Source: Anaerolineae bacterium (GTDB lineage: Bacteria; Chloroflexota; Anaerolineae; Aggregatilineales; Phototrophicaceae). Taken from it: a stretch of 64,000 nucleotides of DNA. Every line of letters starts with the position of its first letter. Position 1 is the stretch's first letter. Made by a program: the position numbers and the translations under genes. The notes under the pieces are model-generated. The model ran no database searches and had not been told where the DNA came from. It was given only the letters and a program-made list of their open reading frames with translations. Of the stretch, positions 10,426 through 19,222 are shown piece after piece. The stretch covers positions 185,203-249,202 of the forward strand of contig JAJEFB010000048.1 in assembly GCA_022820665.1 (NCBI GenBank), given 5' to 3'.

Positions 10426-10534
10426 CAGTGGTAAAACAACAATACCAAGATCACCATGGGCACGAAAATTGCTTATACGAGTCAGCCGTGCTTGATGTAT
10501 TGTTGAACGTCATGCAATCGCGCCACTGATTGGC

Positions 10535-10576
10535 TCCCCTTCCCCCTTTATGGGGGAAGGGGTTGGGGGATGGGGG
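10535..10576. repeat. C/G-run hairpin plus G-tract repeat directly upstream of OCD copy 2
   Basis: CCCCTTCCCCC-tttat-GGGGGAAGGGG stem followed by TTGGGGGATGGGGG. Confidence 0.75.
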
Positions 10577-10581
10577 CTGTA

Positions 10582-11613
10582 GTGGTTCTCTTATTACGTA
10601 ATCACGAAATCCGTGGACTCATGGACCTCTCCGATTACATCGCCGCCGTCGAAGACGGCTATCGCGAAATCGGGCTTGGCGCGGGCGCAGCCTTCCCGCG
10701 CGAGAATCTCTGGATCAAAGGCGAAAAACGCGACGACCACCGTGGTGGTCATCTGCCAGCGGGCAGCAAAGCCTCTTTCAAGTTCAAAGGGGCGCTTCTG
10801 CCCGGCTTAGGCGCTGCCGGCTTGAACGCCTACACTGCCGGATTGCCCAGCGGCCTCGAGACCCTCTTCTTCCTCTTCGACACGGACAGCGGCGCTTTGG
10901 CCGCCGTCATGGAAGTGCTTTATTTCGACTGGCTCAAGACCGCGGCTGTTTCCGCGCTGGCGACCAAATATCTGGCGCCGGCCGATAGCTCGGTCCTGGC
11001 ATTGTTTGGTACCGGACGGCACGCCCGTTCGCAGCTTTACGCCATCAGGGAAGTGGCGGATATCAAAGTCGTGCGGGCTTACAGCCGAAACGCCGACAAA
11101 CGACGCGCCTTCTGCCAGCAGATCTCCGCCGAGCTCGGCATAGAGGTGGTCCCGGTTGATTCTCCCGGAGCCGCCCTGGACGACGCCGATATCGTCACGG
11201 CGATCACGACATCGCCCACGCCCGTATTCCAGGGCGTCGACCTGCCGGACAAACCCGTCCATATCAATGCCCTCGGCGCTCACTATCCCTGGGTGCGCGA
11301 AGTCGATGATCACACCGTGCTCAACAGCCGCGTCGTCGTCGACGAATGGCAACAAGGCTTGGCTGAAAACGGCGAACTCCGTATGCCCATGGCAGCGGGC
11401 TTGATCGACGAGTCCCACGTCGCCGGGGACCTGGGCGCCCTGGTCGCGGGGAAGATCCCCGCGCGGGAACCCGACACCCGATGGACGCTTTTCCTTTCCG
11501 GCGGCACCGGCGTCGAAGATCTCTCCGTGGCGAGGCGGCTTTACGATCGTGCGGTCGAACGCGGCGTCGGCACACAATTTGCCTTTAATCAACCATACGA
11601 ATACGAACTGTAA
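10582..11613 (+). CDS. ornithine cyclodeaminase/mu-crystallin family protein (copy 2)
   Basis: Near colinear with copy 1 throughout. GTG at 10582 aligns with the ATG of copy 1; the ATG at 10570 lies in the G-run repeat. Confidence 0.88.
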   Translation: MVLLLRNHEIRGLMDLSDYIAAVEDGYREIGLGAGAAFPRENLWIKGEKRDDHRGGHLPAGSKASFKFKGALLPGLGAAGLNAYTAGLPSGLETLFFLFDTDSGALAAVMEVLYFDWLKTAAVSALATKYLAPADSSVLALFGTGRHARSQLYAIREVADIKVVRAYSRNADKRRAFCQQISAELGIEVVPVDSPGAALDDADIVTAITTSPTPVFQGVDLPDKPVHINALGAHYPWVREVDDHTVLNSRVVVDEWQQGLAENGELRMPMAAGLIDESHVAGDLGALVAGKIPAREPDTRWTLFLSGGTGVEDLSVARRLYDRAVERGVGTQFAFNQPYEYEL

Positions 11614-11627
11614 GGAGCGGAGGATTC

Positions 11628-12785
11628 ATGTTAACTCACGACGCACTCAAGCGGGACACGTCGCGGCGGGTCAAGCGCCTGCAAGCGATGATGAAGGAAA
11701 ACGACCTCGATGCCATGATTATTACCGGGCAGGCAATGCCGGGCGGCATGGGCGCCATACGTTACATCACTCATGCCCATCTATGGGGTGGCGTCGCGTA
11801 TGCCATCCTGGGAGCGGACGATCCCCATCCCTGGCTGCAAGTATGGAGTTCTTATCAAGCAGTTTGGAGCCGCAACGAGACCACCACCCTGCCGGAACGC
11901 GTGCTTTCGCCCTACGAAGATATCGTCCGGGCTACCGCCGATACCGCCAAGGAATACGCCACCGGCAGCAAGCGCATCGGCATGGTCAATATGAGCAAGC
12001 TCATGAGCCTCGGCACCTATAATGCCTTCGCCGCGCAACTCGAAGGCTACGAAATGGTCGAGGTCACCGACGCCTTCAACGCCATCCGCCAGATCAAATC
12101 GCCATTTGAACTGGAAGCCATTCAGCAGAACGGCGCCATTCTCGATTCCGCCATGGATGTCTTCAAGGACATGGCTGGCGTCGGCGCGCGCTATTGGGAT
12201 GCCTGCGCAGCCGTCGAGGGCTATATCAAGTCCTTCGGCGCATTCTGGGGACGGACCAAGCTATCCCTGGATATCACCCCCTACACGGTGCCGACGCCCA
12301 AAGACCTGCGCATGAATCGCGATGACATCATCAACTTCGAAATCGTCTACGAATCGCCCTACGGCTACTGGCTGGAGATGACAGCCGTCTTTTGCTTCGA
12401 TCCGCTTCCGGCGGATATTCAAGCCCTCCTGGACGGCTATCTGGCGGCGGTGGAGGCTTCGTCGGCAGTGGCGAAGGCCGGCAATACCTTCCGCGATATT
12501 TCCGACGCCAACGACAAGGCATTGCGCGATCGCGGCTTCCCGGTCGCCGGCAAGCACACCCCCGATTGTCACAGCACCGGCCTGGACGGCAGCGACGGTC
12601 CCAACTCGCTCGGCGCGCCCGATTTTGTGCTGCAGCCCAATATGGTACTCTCATATCATCCCGGCACCGTGCTGGAAAACGACCGCGGCTTCTTGATCTC
12701 GGACAATTTCCTGGTCACGCCCGAAGGCGCTGTCCGTCTCTCGCCGCACCACGCCGACCGCTACTACATGCAATTGGACGCCTAA
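11628..12785 (+). CDS. M24 family (Xaa-Pro aminopeptidase-like) metallopeptidase
   Basis: Creatinase-type N-domain; HSTGLDGSDGPN and SYHPGTVLEN pita-bread regions. Confidence 0.8.
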   Translation: MLTHDALKRDTSRRVKRLQAMMKENDLDAMIITGQAMPGGMGAIRYITHAHLWGGVAYAILGADDPHPWLQVWSSYQAVWSRNETTTLPERVLSPYEDIVRATADTAKEYATGSKRIGMVNMSKLMSLGTYNAFAAQLEGYEMVEVTDAFNAIRQIKSPFELEAIQQNGAILDSAMDVFKDMAGVGARYWDACAAVEGYIKSFGAFWGRTKLSLDITPYTVPTPKDLRMNRDDIINFEIVYESPYGYWLEMTAVFCFDPLPADIQALLDGYLAAVEASSAVAKAGNTFRDISDANDKALRDRGFPVAGKHTPDCHSTGLDGSDGPNSLGAPDFVLQPNMVLSYHPGTVLENDRGFLISDNFLVTPEGAVRLSPHHADRYYMQLDA

Positions 12786-12806
12786 ACCGCATGAATGCGA
12801 ATATCC

Positions 12807-12833
12807 GTAGGGGCGACCTATCAGGTCGCCCGC
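12807..12833. repeat. dispersed palindromic repeat GTAGGGGCGACCTATCAGGTCGCCCGC (family A)
   Basis: Exact copy of the 14266 element. Confidence 0.9.
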
Positions 12834-12852
12834 CAGTGAAAGGAGTTCCACC

Positions 12853-14235
12853 ATGACTCAGCAAACGGCCGTTTCCTTCATAGGCGAATACGCTGCCGCT
12901 CGTAAATACGAAGATCTGTCCGAACTAACGATCACGCGCGCCCGGCAAGTCACGCTCGACTTCATCGGCACCATGCTCGGCGGCTATCAAACGGAGCTGG
13001 GCCAGCTTGCGTCGGACTATGCCGCGCGGATGCTGCCGGGCGACGACGCCTCCATCGTCGGCGACGGCCGCCGCAGTACGACCGAAGGCGCTGCCTGGGC
13101 AAACGCCGTGATGGGCAAGTTCCTTGGCATGGACGATTCGCATAGCACCGCCGGCCACGTCGCCTCGCAATTGCTGCCCGTCGTGTTGACGCTGGGCGAA
13201 GAACTGCGACTGAGCGGGGAGCAAGTTATCACGGCGCTGGCAGTCGGCTACGATGTGATGGACATGGTGCATTCCGCCGTCGACGCCTGGCAGCGCGAAC
13301 GCGGGCTCGATCACAAGAGTCAAGCCGGTACCCTGGCCAGCGCCGCTGCCGCAGCTGTCGCCATGGGCTTGCCCGCGGAGAAAATCGCCCACGCTATTGC
13401 CCTGTCAATGGATCTCGCTTGCGGCACAGAGCAGTATGTCTGGGATGCCGGTACCTGCGATACAAAAGACTTGCTGGCGGGCTACGGCGCTCGCAACGGC
13501 ATCTATAGCGCCAAAATGGCGGACTTCGGCTTCCGCGGACCGCCCGGCGCGCTCGACGGACCCTACGGCTATTTCCACGCCTTCGGTCCCGGTTACGACA
13601 AATCGATACTCGACACCCTCGACAATCAAGCGCTGGCGCGCACCGGCTTCAAACCGCATGCCGGTTGTCGCCATGTACATTCCTGCGTCGACGCCACCCA
13701 GGAATTGCTAAAATCCGGTCAACCCGATCTCGACGCCATCACCGCCATCGAAATCGATACCTATCACGAGGCGATCACGCCCGCATTTCGCGTCAACTAC
13801 GCGCCGCAGACTGTCGGTCAGGCCGGCTTCAGCTTGCCTGTTACTGCATCTGTCATCTTGACGCGCGGCGCTTGGTTCCGCGAAGACATCGAAACCTACG
13901 ATAATCCCGAAGCGCGCCGTCTCCGCCACTTGGTCAAGGTCGGGCTGGATGAAGCGATCCAGGCTGTACATCCGCTGAAAAACGGCTGCGAAGTGCGCAT
14001 CGCCACCCAAGACGGGACGCAATACAAAGGACGCGTCGAACACGCCAAGGGCGAGCCCGAGAACATGCTAAGCGACGCCGAATTCGAGAGCAAATTCCGC
14101 TATCTGGTCGGCGATCTGCTGCCCGACGAGCAAATCCGCCGCCTGCTGGACTGCTGCAATCGCTTGGAGCGCCTTGACGATGTGAGCGAACTCGTACAGT
14201 TGACCATCCCGCAAGCGGAACTGGCTTTGAAATGA
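12853..14235 (+). CDS. MmgE/PrpD family protein (copy 1)
   Basis: MDDSHSTAGHVASQLLP, GTCDTKDLLAGYGARNGI, FKPHAGCRHVHSCVDA motifs. Confidence 0.9.
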   Translation: MTQQTAVSFIGEYAAARKYEDLSELTITRARQVTLDFIGTMLGGYQTELGQLASDYAARMLPGDDASIVGDGRRSTTEGAAWANAVMGKFLGMDDSHSTAGHVASQLLPVVLTLGEELRLSGEQVITALAVGYDVMDMVHSAVDAWQRERGLDHKSQAGTLASAAAAAVAMGLPAEKIAHAIALSMDLACGTEQYVWDAGTCDTKDLLAGYGARNGIYSAKMADFGFRGPPGALDGPYGYFHAFGPGYDKSILDTLDNQALARTGFKPHAGCRHVHSCVDATQELLKSGQPDLDAITAIEIDTYHEAITPAFRVNYAPQTVGQAGFSLPVTASVILTRGAWFREDIETYDNPEARRLRHLVKVGLDEAIQAVHPLKNGCEVRIATQDGTQYKGRVEHAKGEPENMLSDAEFESKFRYLVGDLLPDEQIRRLLDCCNRLERLDDVSELVQLTIPQAELALK

Positions 14236-14265
14236 TGCTGTAAAGAAACCCCCGGGAATCGGCAT

Positions 14266-14292
14266 GTAGGGGCGACCTATCAGGTCGCCCGC
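14266..14292. repeat. dispersed palindromic repeat GTAGGGGCGACCTATCAGGTCGCCCGC (family A)
   Basis: Exact copy of the 12807 element. Confidence 0.9.
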
Positions 14293-14345
14293 CGGCGCAT
14301 TGGATTGCTCGGACAAGCATTTGAGACGCCGGGAGAGGGCTGAGA

Positions 14346-15431
14346 ATGAAAATCACCAAGATTGACAGCACCATCGTCCGGATCTCGCGCAGCCGCGATC
14401 TGGCGACAGCCTACGGCGTCTCGACCGACACCAACACGGTGGTGGTTCAAGTGCATACTGACGAAGGCATCACTGGCATCGGCCAGACGGTCGGTCCGGC
14501 ACCCTGGGGCGGCGACCCGGTCGAAGTGATCAAGCTGCAAATCGAGCGCTATCTTCAGCCGGCGCTTCTCGGCCAGGATCCCTTCAATATCGAGCGCCTG
14601 CACCTGCGCATGCAAGGAGCCTTGCGTAATGCCAACAACGCCTACACTGCCATCGACTTCGCGCTCTGGGATATCAAAGGCAAGGCGCTGGGCGTACCGG
14701 TTTATCAATTGCTCGGCGGAGCCGTCATGCCCGGCGCGCTCTGTCATGGCTTCGTCGAGCGCGAAGCGCCGGAAAAGATGGCGGCGCGCATCGAGGAACT
14801 TGCCGCGGACGGATGGACCTGGTTCAAAACCAAGATCGGCTTCAGCGTCGCCGAGGACCTGGCATGGTACGGCGAACTGCTAGACCGGGTCGACGAGGGG
14901 ATTCGTTTTCAATTGGACGGCAATACGGGTTATACTCTGGGCGATGCCGTCAAAGCCTTGACATCATTGGAAGCGCTTGGCGGCGTCGCCTTGTTCGAGC
15001 AGCCCGTGCGCTACCTGGACGAGATGGCGATTCTGGCGACCCGCCTGCGCGCGCCCTTGCAAGCCGACGAATCGACAGCCGACTCGCGCAGCGTTTACGA
15101 AATTGCCGAGCGCCGCGCCGCGCATGTCTTGCATTACAAATTGCATCGATACGGCGGCTTGTTGCCCGCGCAACGGATGTCAGCTGTCGCCGAGGCGGCT
15201 GGATTGGAGATTTCAATCGCGCCGTACTTCGATATCATCGCGGCCGCCGCAGCGCATCTGGCAGTCGCGACGCCAATTGCGAAATGGCCCGCCGGCTTCT
15301 CCGATATGACCGATTCCATCCTGGCTGAACCTTACCAGCCGGATGGTCAAATCTTGAAGCCGCCGCGGGGCAGTGGTTTGGGCGTAGCCATTGATGAGGA
15401 TAAACTGGCATACTACGCCTCATTGGAGTGA
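14346..15431 (+). CDS. mandelate racemase/muconate lactonizing enzyme (enolase superfamily) protein
   Basis: AIDFALWDIKGKALGVPVYQLLGG, KTKIGF, LDGNTGY, EQPV, ADESTADSR. Confidence 0.92.
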   Translation: MKITKIDSTIVRISRSRDLATAYGVSTDTNTVVVQVHTDEGITGIGQTVGPAPWGGDPVEVIKLQIERYLQPALLGQDPFNIERLHLRMQGALRNANNAYTAIDFALWDIKGKALGVPVYQLLGGAVMPGALCHGFVEREAPEKMAARIEELAADGWTWFKTKIGFSVAEDLAWYGELLDRVDEGIRFQLDGNTGYTLGDAVKALTSLEALGGVALFEQPVRYLDEMAILATRLRAPLQADESTADSRSVYEIAERRAAHVLHYKLHRYGGLLPAQRMSAVAEAAGLEISIAPYFDIIAAAAAHLAVATPIAKWPAGFSDMTDSILAEPYQPDGQILKPPRGSGLGVAIDEDKLAYYASLE

Positions 15432-15544
15432 GTTGTTTGGGGGGTTGCCACATGAACATGACGCAAAAGGAGGTGAATATCGCCAATGCGGACAAATGAC
15501 CCGTCAGTTACTATCGGATTGAAGTTTCACAAAAGGAGTGAATC

Positions 15545-17131
15545 GTGAAAACAGCAAGACTTCTTGTTCTACTCAGCCTGATCGCCATGATCGGCGCTCT
15601 GGCATTTGCCCCCGCCGCAGCGCAAGACGACATGTCCGAATTCGTCTTCGCCCATAGCGGTCCCATCCGTCCCATGGACCCGCACTCGCATTGGTACGGC
15701 TCCACCCACCATTTGCTCAACTTGTATTACGATTGCCTGATCTGGCGCGCCGCCGATGGCAGCGGATATGTCCCGCAAGCCGCCCACAGCTGGGAGACCG
15801 TCGATGACACCACCTGGCGCTTCCACCTGCGCGAAGGCGCTACCTTCCATAACGGCGAGCCAGTCGACGCCGCAGCCGTCAAATGGAATATCGACCGCGT
15901 CCGCCATCCCATCGGCGACATCCCGCTCTATCAGCAGTGGGCTTTCGTCAAGGAAGTCGTCGTCGTGGATGACCTGACCGTGGATATCCACACCAACAGC
16001 CCCCACGCCTACTTCGAGAATGACGTCAGCTACAACGGCTGCGAGCTGATCCCGCCCGCCTACTTCGAAGAAGTCGGTCAGGAAGAGTTCAACCGCAACC
16101 CCGTCGGCTCTGGACCTTACGTGCTGGCGGAACTCAGCGAGAACGACCGCTATGTCTTCGAGGCTTGGGACGACTATCACAGCGGCCGCCCCGAGGTTGA
16201 CCGAGTGATCTACCAGGTCATCCCCGAGCCATCGGCGCAGGTCGCCGCCTTGCTCGCGGGCCAAATCGACATGATGAAAGGCGTGCCCGCGCCCGACCGT
16301 CCCACGATTGAAGCCACCGATGGCCTCACCCTGCTCACCGAAAGCGGGAACAGGATGTACCACTACTATGCCCGCGTCGATACCGAGAGCGGCGCCTTCC
16401 CGGAAACCTTCCCGGATTATCAGCCGGCCACGCTGGATATCAATGTGCGTAAAGCCATCACCCACGCCCTTGATCGCCATCTGCTGGCGGAAGTGCACGG
16501 CTCGGCGAGCGCTCGCCTGGCCCGCGTCTGCTCCTACTATCCGGAAGGCATGGCTGACAAATACGCCGATCCCGATGTCATCGCCGAATGGTACAACCCC
16601 GACCTGGCGAAGGAATACCTGGCGAAAGCCGGCTTCGCCGAGGGCGAAGGTCCCACCCTCTACCTCGATACGCCGGTCGTCGGTCGTGGCGGCAGCGCCA
16701 AAGAAGTAGCTGAAGTTGCCGCCGCCTTGCTCGAGGATGTCGGCTTCACGGTAGATCTGACCGTCCGCGACGCCTCCGCCTTCGCTGTCGAAGTACAGCG
16801 TAGCGGCAACAACCGCGAACTGATGCTGGCGGCTCTCGGCTGCGGTCCCGCCCTGCTGCCGCTCTTCTACAATTGCGACTGGTCCGCGGTTGCCTACAGC
16901 ATTTGCGACGAAGATTGGGACGCGGTGGCGGAAGCGATCCAGGTCACGATCGATCGCGACGCCCGCCTCGACCTCTGGGAACAGTGGTGGGAATACTACA
17001 TCGACCTCACCCAGACCATCACGCTCTTCGAGATAACCGACGTCTTTGCATTAAATACGGCTGAATTTGACTTCACGCCGCGCAAAGACGGCTGGATGAC
17101 CTTCCGCGATCTCAAACTCGCGGGTATGTAG
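15545..17131 (+). CDS. ABC transporter substrate-binding protein, dipeptide/oligopeptide type (SBP family 5)
   Basis: Signal peptide (MKTARLLVLLSLIAMIGALAFAPAAAQ); LAHSWETVDDTTWRFHLREGATFHNGEPVDAAAVKWNIDR. Confidence 0.93.
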   Translation: MKTARLLVLLSLIAMIGALAFAPAAAQDDMSEFVFAHSGPIRPMDPHSHWYGSTHHLLNLYYDCLIWRAADGSGYVPQAAHSWETVDDTTWRFHLREGATFHNGEPVDAAAVKWNIDRVRHPIGDIPLYQQWAFVKEVVVVDDLTVDIHTNSPHAYFENDVSYNGCELIPPAYFEEVGQEEFNRNPVGSGPYVLAELSENDRYVFEAWDDYHSGRPEVDRVIYQVIPEPSAQVAALLAGQIDMMKGVPAPDRPTIEATDGLTLLTESGNRMYHYYARVDTESGAFPETFPDYQPATLDINVRKAITHALDRHLLAEVHGSASARLARVCSYYPEGMADKYADPDVIAEWYNPDLAKEYLAKAGFAEGEGPTLYLDTPVVGRGGSAKEVAEVAAALLEDVGFTVDLTVRDASAFAVEVQRSGNNRELMLAALGCGPALLPLFYNCDWSAVAYSICDEDWDAVAEAIQVTIDRDARLDLWEQWWEYYIDLTQTITLFEITDVFALNTAEFDFTPRKDGWMTFRDLKLAGM

Positions 17132-17204
17132 TCCCCATCCCCCAACCCCTTCCCCCACAAGGAGGGAATGGGAGCTATTGCGCTGCATGTTGGGGGTAGT
17201 AAAG

Positions 17205-17243
17205 TCCCTCCCTCTTTATGGGGGAGGGAGCGTAGGGTGGGGG
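17205..17243. repeat. C/G-run hairpin repeat TCCCTCCCTCTTTATGGGGGAGGGA... upstream of permease
   Basis: 25 bp identical to 19185; stem TCCCTCCC/GGGAGGGA. Confidence 0.85.
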
Positions 17244-17256
17244 CAGAGGAGCAACC

Positions 17257-18174
17257 ATGCGCGGGTTCTTAATCAGCCGACTGATCCAATTGGTCGTCAC
17301 CATGTTTATCGTCTCCGTGGTCGTGTTCTTAATCCTGCGCTTGAGCGGCGACCCCGTCATGGTTGTAGCGCCCGATTTCTTCAGCCAGGAGCAGATCGAC
17401 CAGATGCGCAAATTCTGGGGCTTCGACCGACCCCTGGGCGAGCAATACATCACCTTCATTACCAAAGCCATCAGCGGCGATTTCGGCACCTCCTATCTCA
17501 AAAAGCTCCCGGCGATGGAGGTTGTCCTCAATCGCCTGGGCAATACCTGGATCCTGGCTGCCGCCTCCGCCGCCATCGGGATTACCGTCGCCGTGCCCCT
17601 CGGCGTCCTGTCCGCGCTTAAGCGCAACAGCCTGCTCGATCTGATCATTACTTCAATGTCATCTCTCGGCACAGCCATGCCCAGCTTTTGGCTCGGCTTG
17701 ATGCTCATAATCATATTTTCGGTTCATTTGCGTATACTGCCCGCCTTTGGCGCTCATGAACCAAAAGCCCTGATCATGCCCTCCATAACACTCGGTGTCG
17801 GCATGGCGGCGCGCCTTTCGCGCATGACCCGCTCGGCTATGTTGGAAGTGCTCAATCAGGATTATGTCCGTACCGCCCACAGCAAGGGTTTGATGCACAA
17901 TACGGTCGTCATGCGGCATGCCCTGCGCAACGCCCTTATCCCGATTGTCACCGTATTCGGCTTGCAACTCGGCTGGCTCCTGGGCGGATCCGTCGTGGTT
18001 GAAAGCGTCTTTTCCTGGCCCGGGCTGGGAAGACTCATGATTGAGTCGATCAGCGTCCGCGACAACACCGTGGTTCAAGCCGGGCTATTGTGGATCGCCT
18101 TATCCTTTATATTGATCAACTACGCCATAGACGTGATTTACATCATCCTTGATCCGCGCATCAAATTCCAATAG
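17257..18174 (+). CDS. ABC transporter permease, DppB-like
   Basis: GDFGTSYLKKLPAMEVV, TRSAMLEVLNQDYVRTAHSKGL EAA loop, LIYIILDPRI-type C-terminus. Confidence 0.93.
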   Translation: MRGFLISRLIQLVVTMFIVSVVVFLILRLSGDPVMVVAPDFFSQEQIDQMRKFWGFDRPLGEQYITFITKAISGDFGTSYLKKLPAMEVVLNRLGNTWILAAASAAIGITVAVPLGVLSALKRNSLLDLIITSMSSLGTAMPSFWLGLMLIIIFSVHLRILPAFGAHEPKALIMPSITLGVGMAARLSRMTRSAMLEVLNQDYVRTAHSKGLMHNTVVMRHALRNALIPIVTVFGLQLGWLLGGSVVVESVFSWPGLGRLMIESISVRDNTVVQAGLLWIALSFILINYAIDVIYIILDPRIKFQ

Positions 18175-18183
18175 AAAACGACC

Positions 18184-19104
18184 ATGGACACGCAAAGCAG
18201 TCATCTATCCAAAGCGGAAGCAATTGCCGAGATGCCGGCTCCCCGCAGCCTGCCCTTCCGCGTCCTGTCGATCCTCGCGCAGAGCCCGGTCGGCGTCGCC
18301 GGCAGCCTGATCGTGACAGTCGTCGTGGTATTGGCTTTTATCGGTCCTGTGATTTCGCCCCACGATCCCCAGGGCAGGAACATCCGCGGCCGCTTCCAGC
18401 CGCCCGGTTACGCCGACAGCGTCGGCAGCTACATCCTGGGCAACGACCAACTCGGCCGCGACATTCTGAGCCGCATAATCGCCGGCAGCCGCGTTTCTGT
18501 GCTTGTCGGCGTCGTTTCCGTCCTCATTTCCGGCACCATCGGCGTCATATACGGTCTCATTAGCGGCTTCGTCGGCGGCATCGTCGACAACGTTCTCATG
18601 CGCATCGTCGACGGCTTGCTCGCCATCCCCTTTATCATCCTCGTCATCGCCATATCCGGCGTCGTCGGCGCAGGCTTGTCCACACTCATCCTCATCCTCG
18701 GCTTCACGGGCTGGATAACCTATGCCCGCGTCATCCGCGGCGAGGTGCTGAAAGTGCGGGAAATGGAATATGTCATCGCCGCCTATGCCCTAGGGCAGAG
18801 CCGCCGCAAGGTCATGCTCATCCATATCCTGCCCAATGTCGTCTCCTCCGCAATCGTCCTGGCAGCCGTGCAGGTCGGCGTGACCATCCTCGCCGAATCC
18901 TCGCTCAGCTTCCTGGGCTTGGGCGTGAAGCCGCCCACTGTGACCTGGGGCTTGATGCTCTCCGACGGCAGACAATACATCAACAGCGCCTGGTGGATGA
19001 CCGCCTTCCCCGGCATCGCCATTACCATCACCGTGCTCGGCGTCGTCTTCCTCGGCGATTGGCTGCGCGACTTCCTCGACCCCAATGTCCGCGGCCGCGC
19101 CTAA
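18184..19104 (+). CDS. ABC transporter permease, DppC-like
   Basis: LGNDQLGRDILSRIIAGSRVSVLVG, ILAESSLSFLGLGVKPPTVTWGLML, GDWLRDFLDP. Confidence 0.94.
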   Translation: MDTQSSHLSKAEAIAEMPAPRSLPFRVLSILAQSPVGVAGSLIVTVVVVLAFIGPVISPHDPQGRNIRGRFQPPGYADSVGSYILGNDQLGRDILSRIIAGSRVSVLVGVVSVLISGTIGVIYGLISGFVGGIVDNVLMRIVDGLLAIPFIILVIAISGVVGAGLSTLILILGFTGWITYARVIRGEVLKVREMEYVIAAYALGQSRRKVMLIHILPNVVSSAIVLAAVQVGVTILAESSLSFLGLGVKPPTVTWGLMLSDGRQYINSAWWMTAFPGIAITITVLGVVFLGDWLRDFLDPNVRGRA

Positions 19105-19184
19105 ATGATATGACAGCCAAAGCATCCGTAATATCGGAACATAAGACCATGCCTCAAGAGCAATACAGGGAGCGCTGCACAATG

Positions 19185-19222
19185 TCCCTCCCTCTTTATG
19201 GGGGAGGGATTTAGGGTGGGGG
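19185..19222. repeat. C/G-run hairpin repeat TCCCTCCCTCTTTATGGGGGAGGGA...GGGTGGGGG
   Basis: Second near-identical copy of the 17205 element; contains the nominal ATG of the next ORF. Confidence 0.85.
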
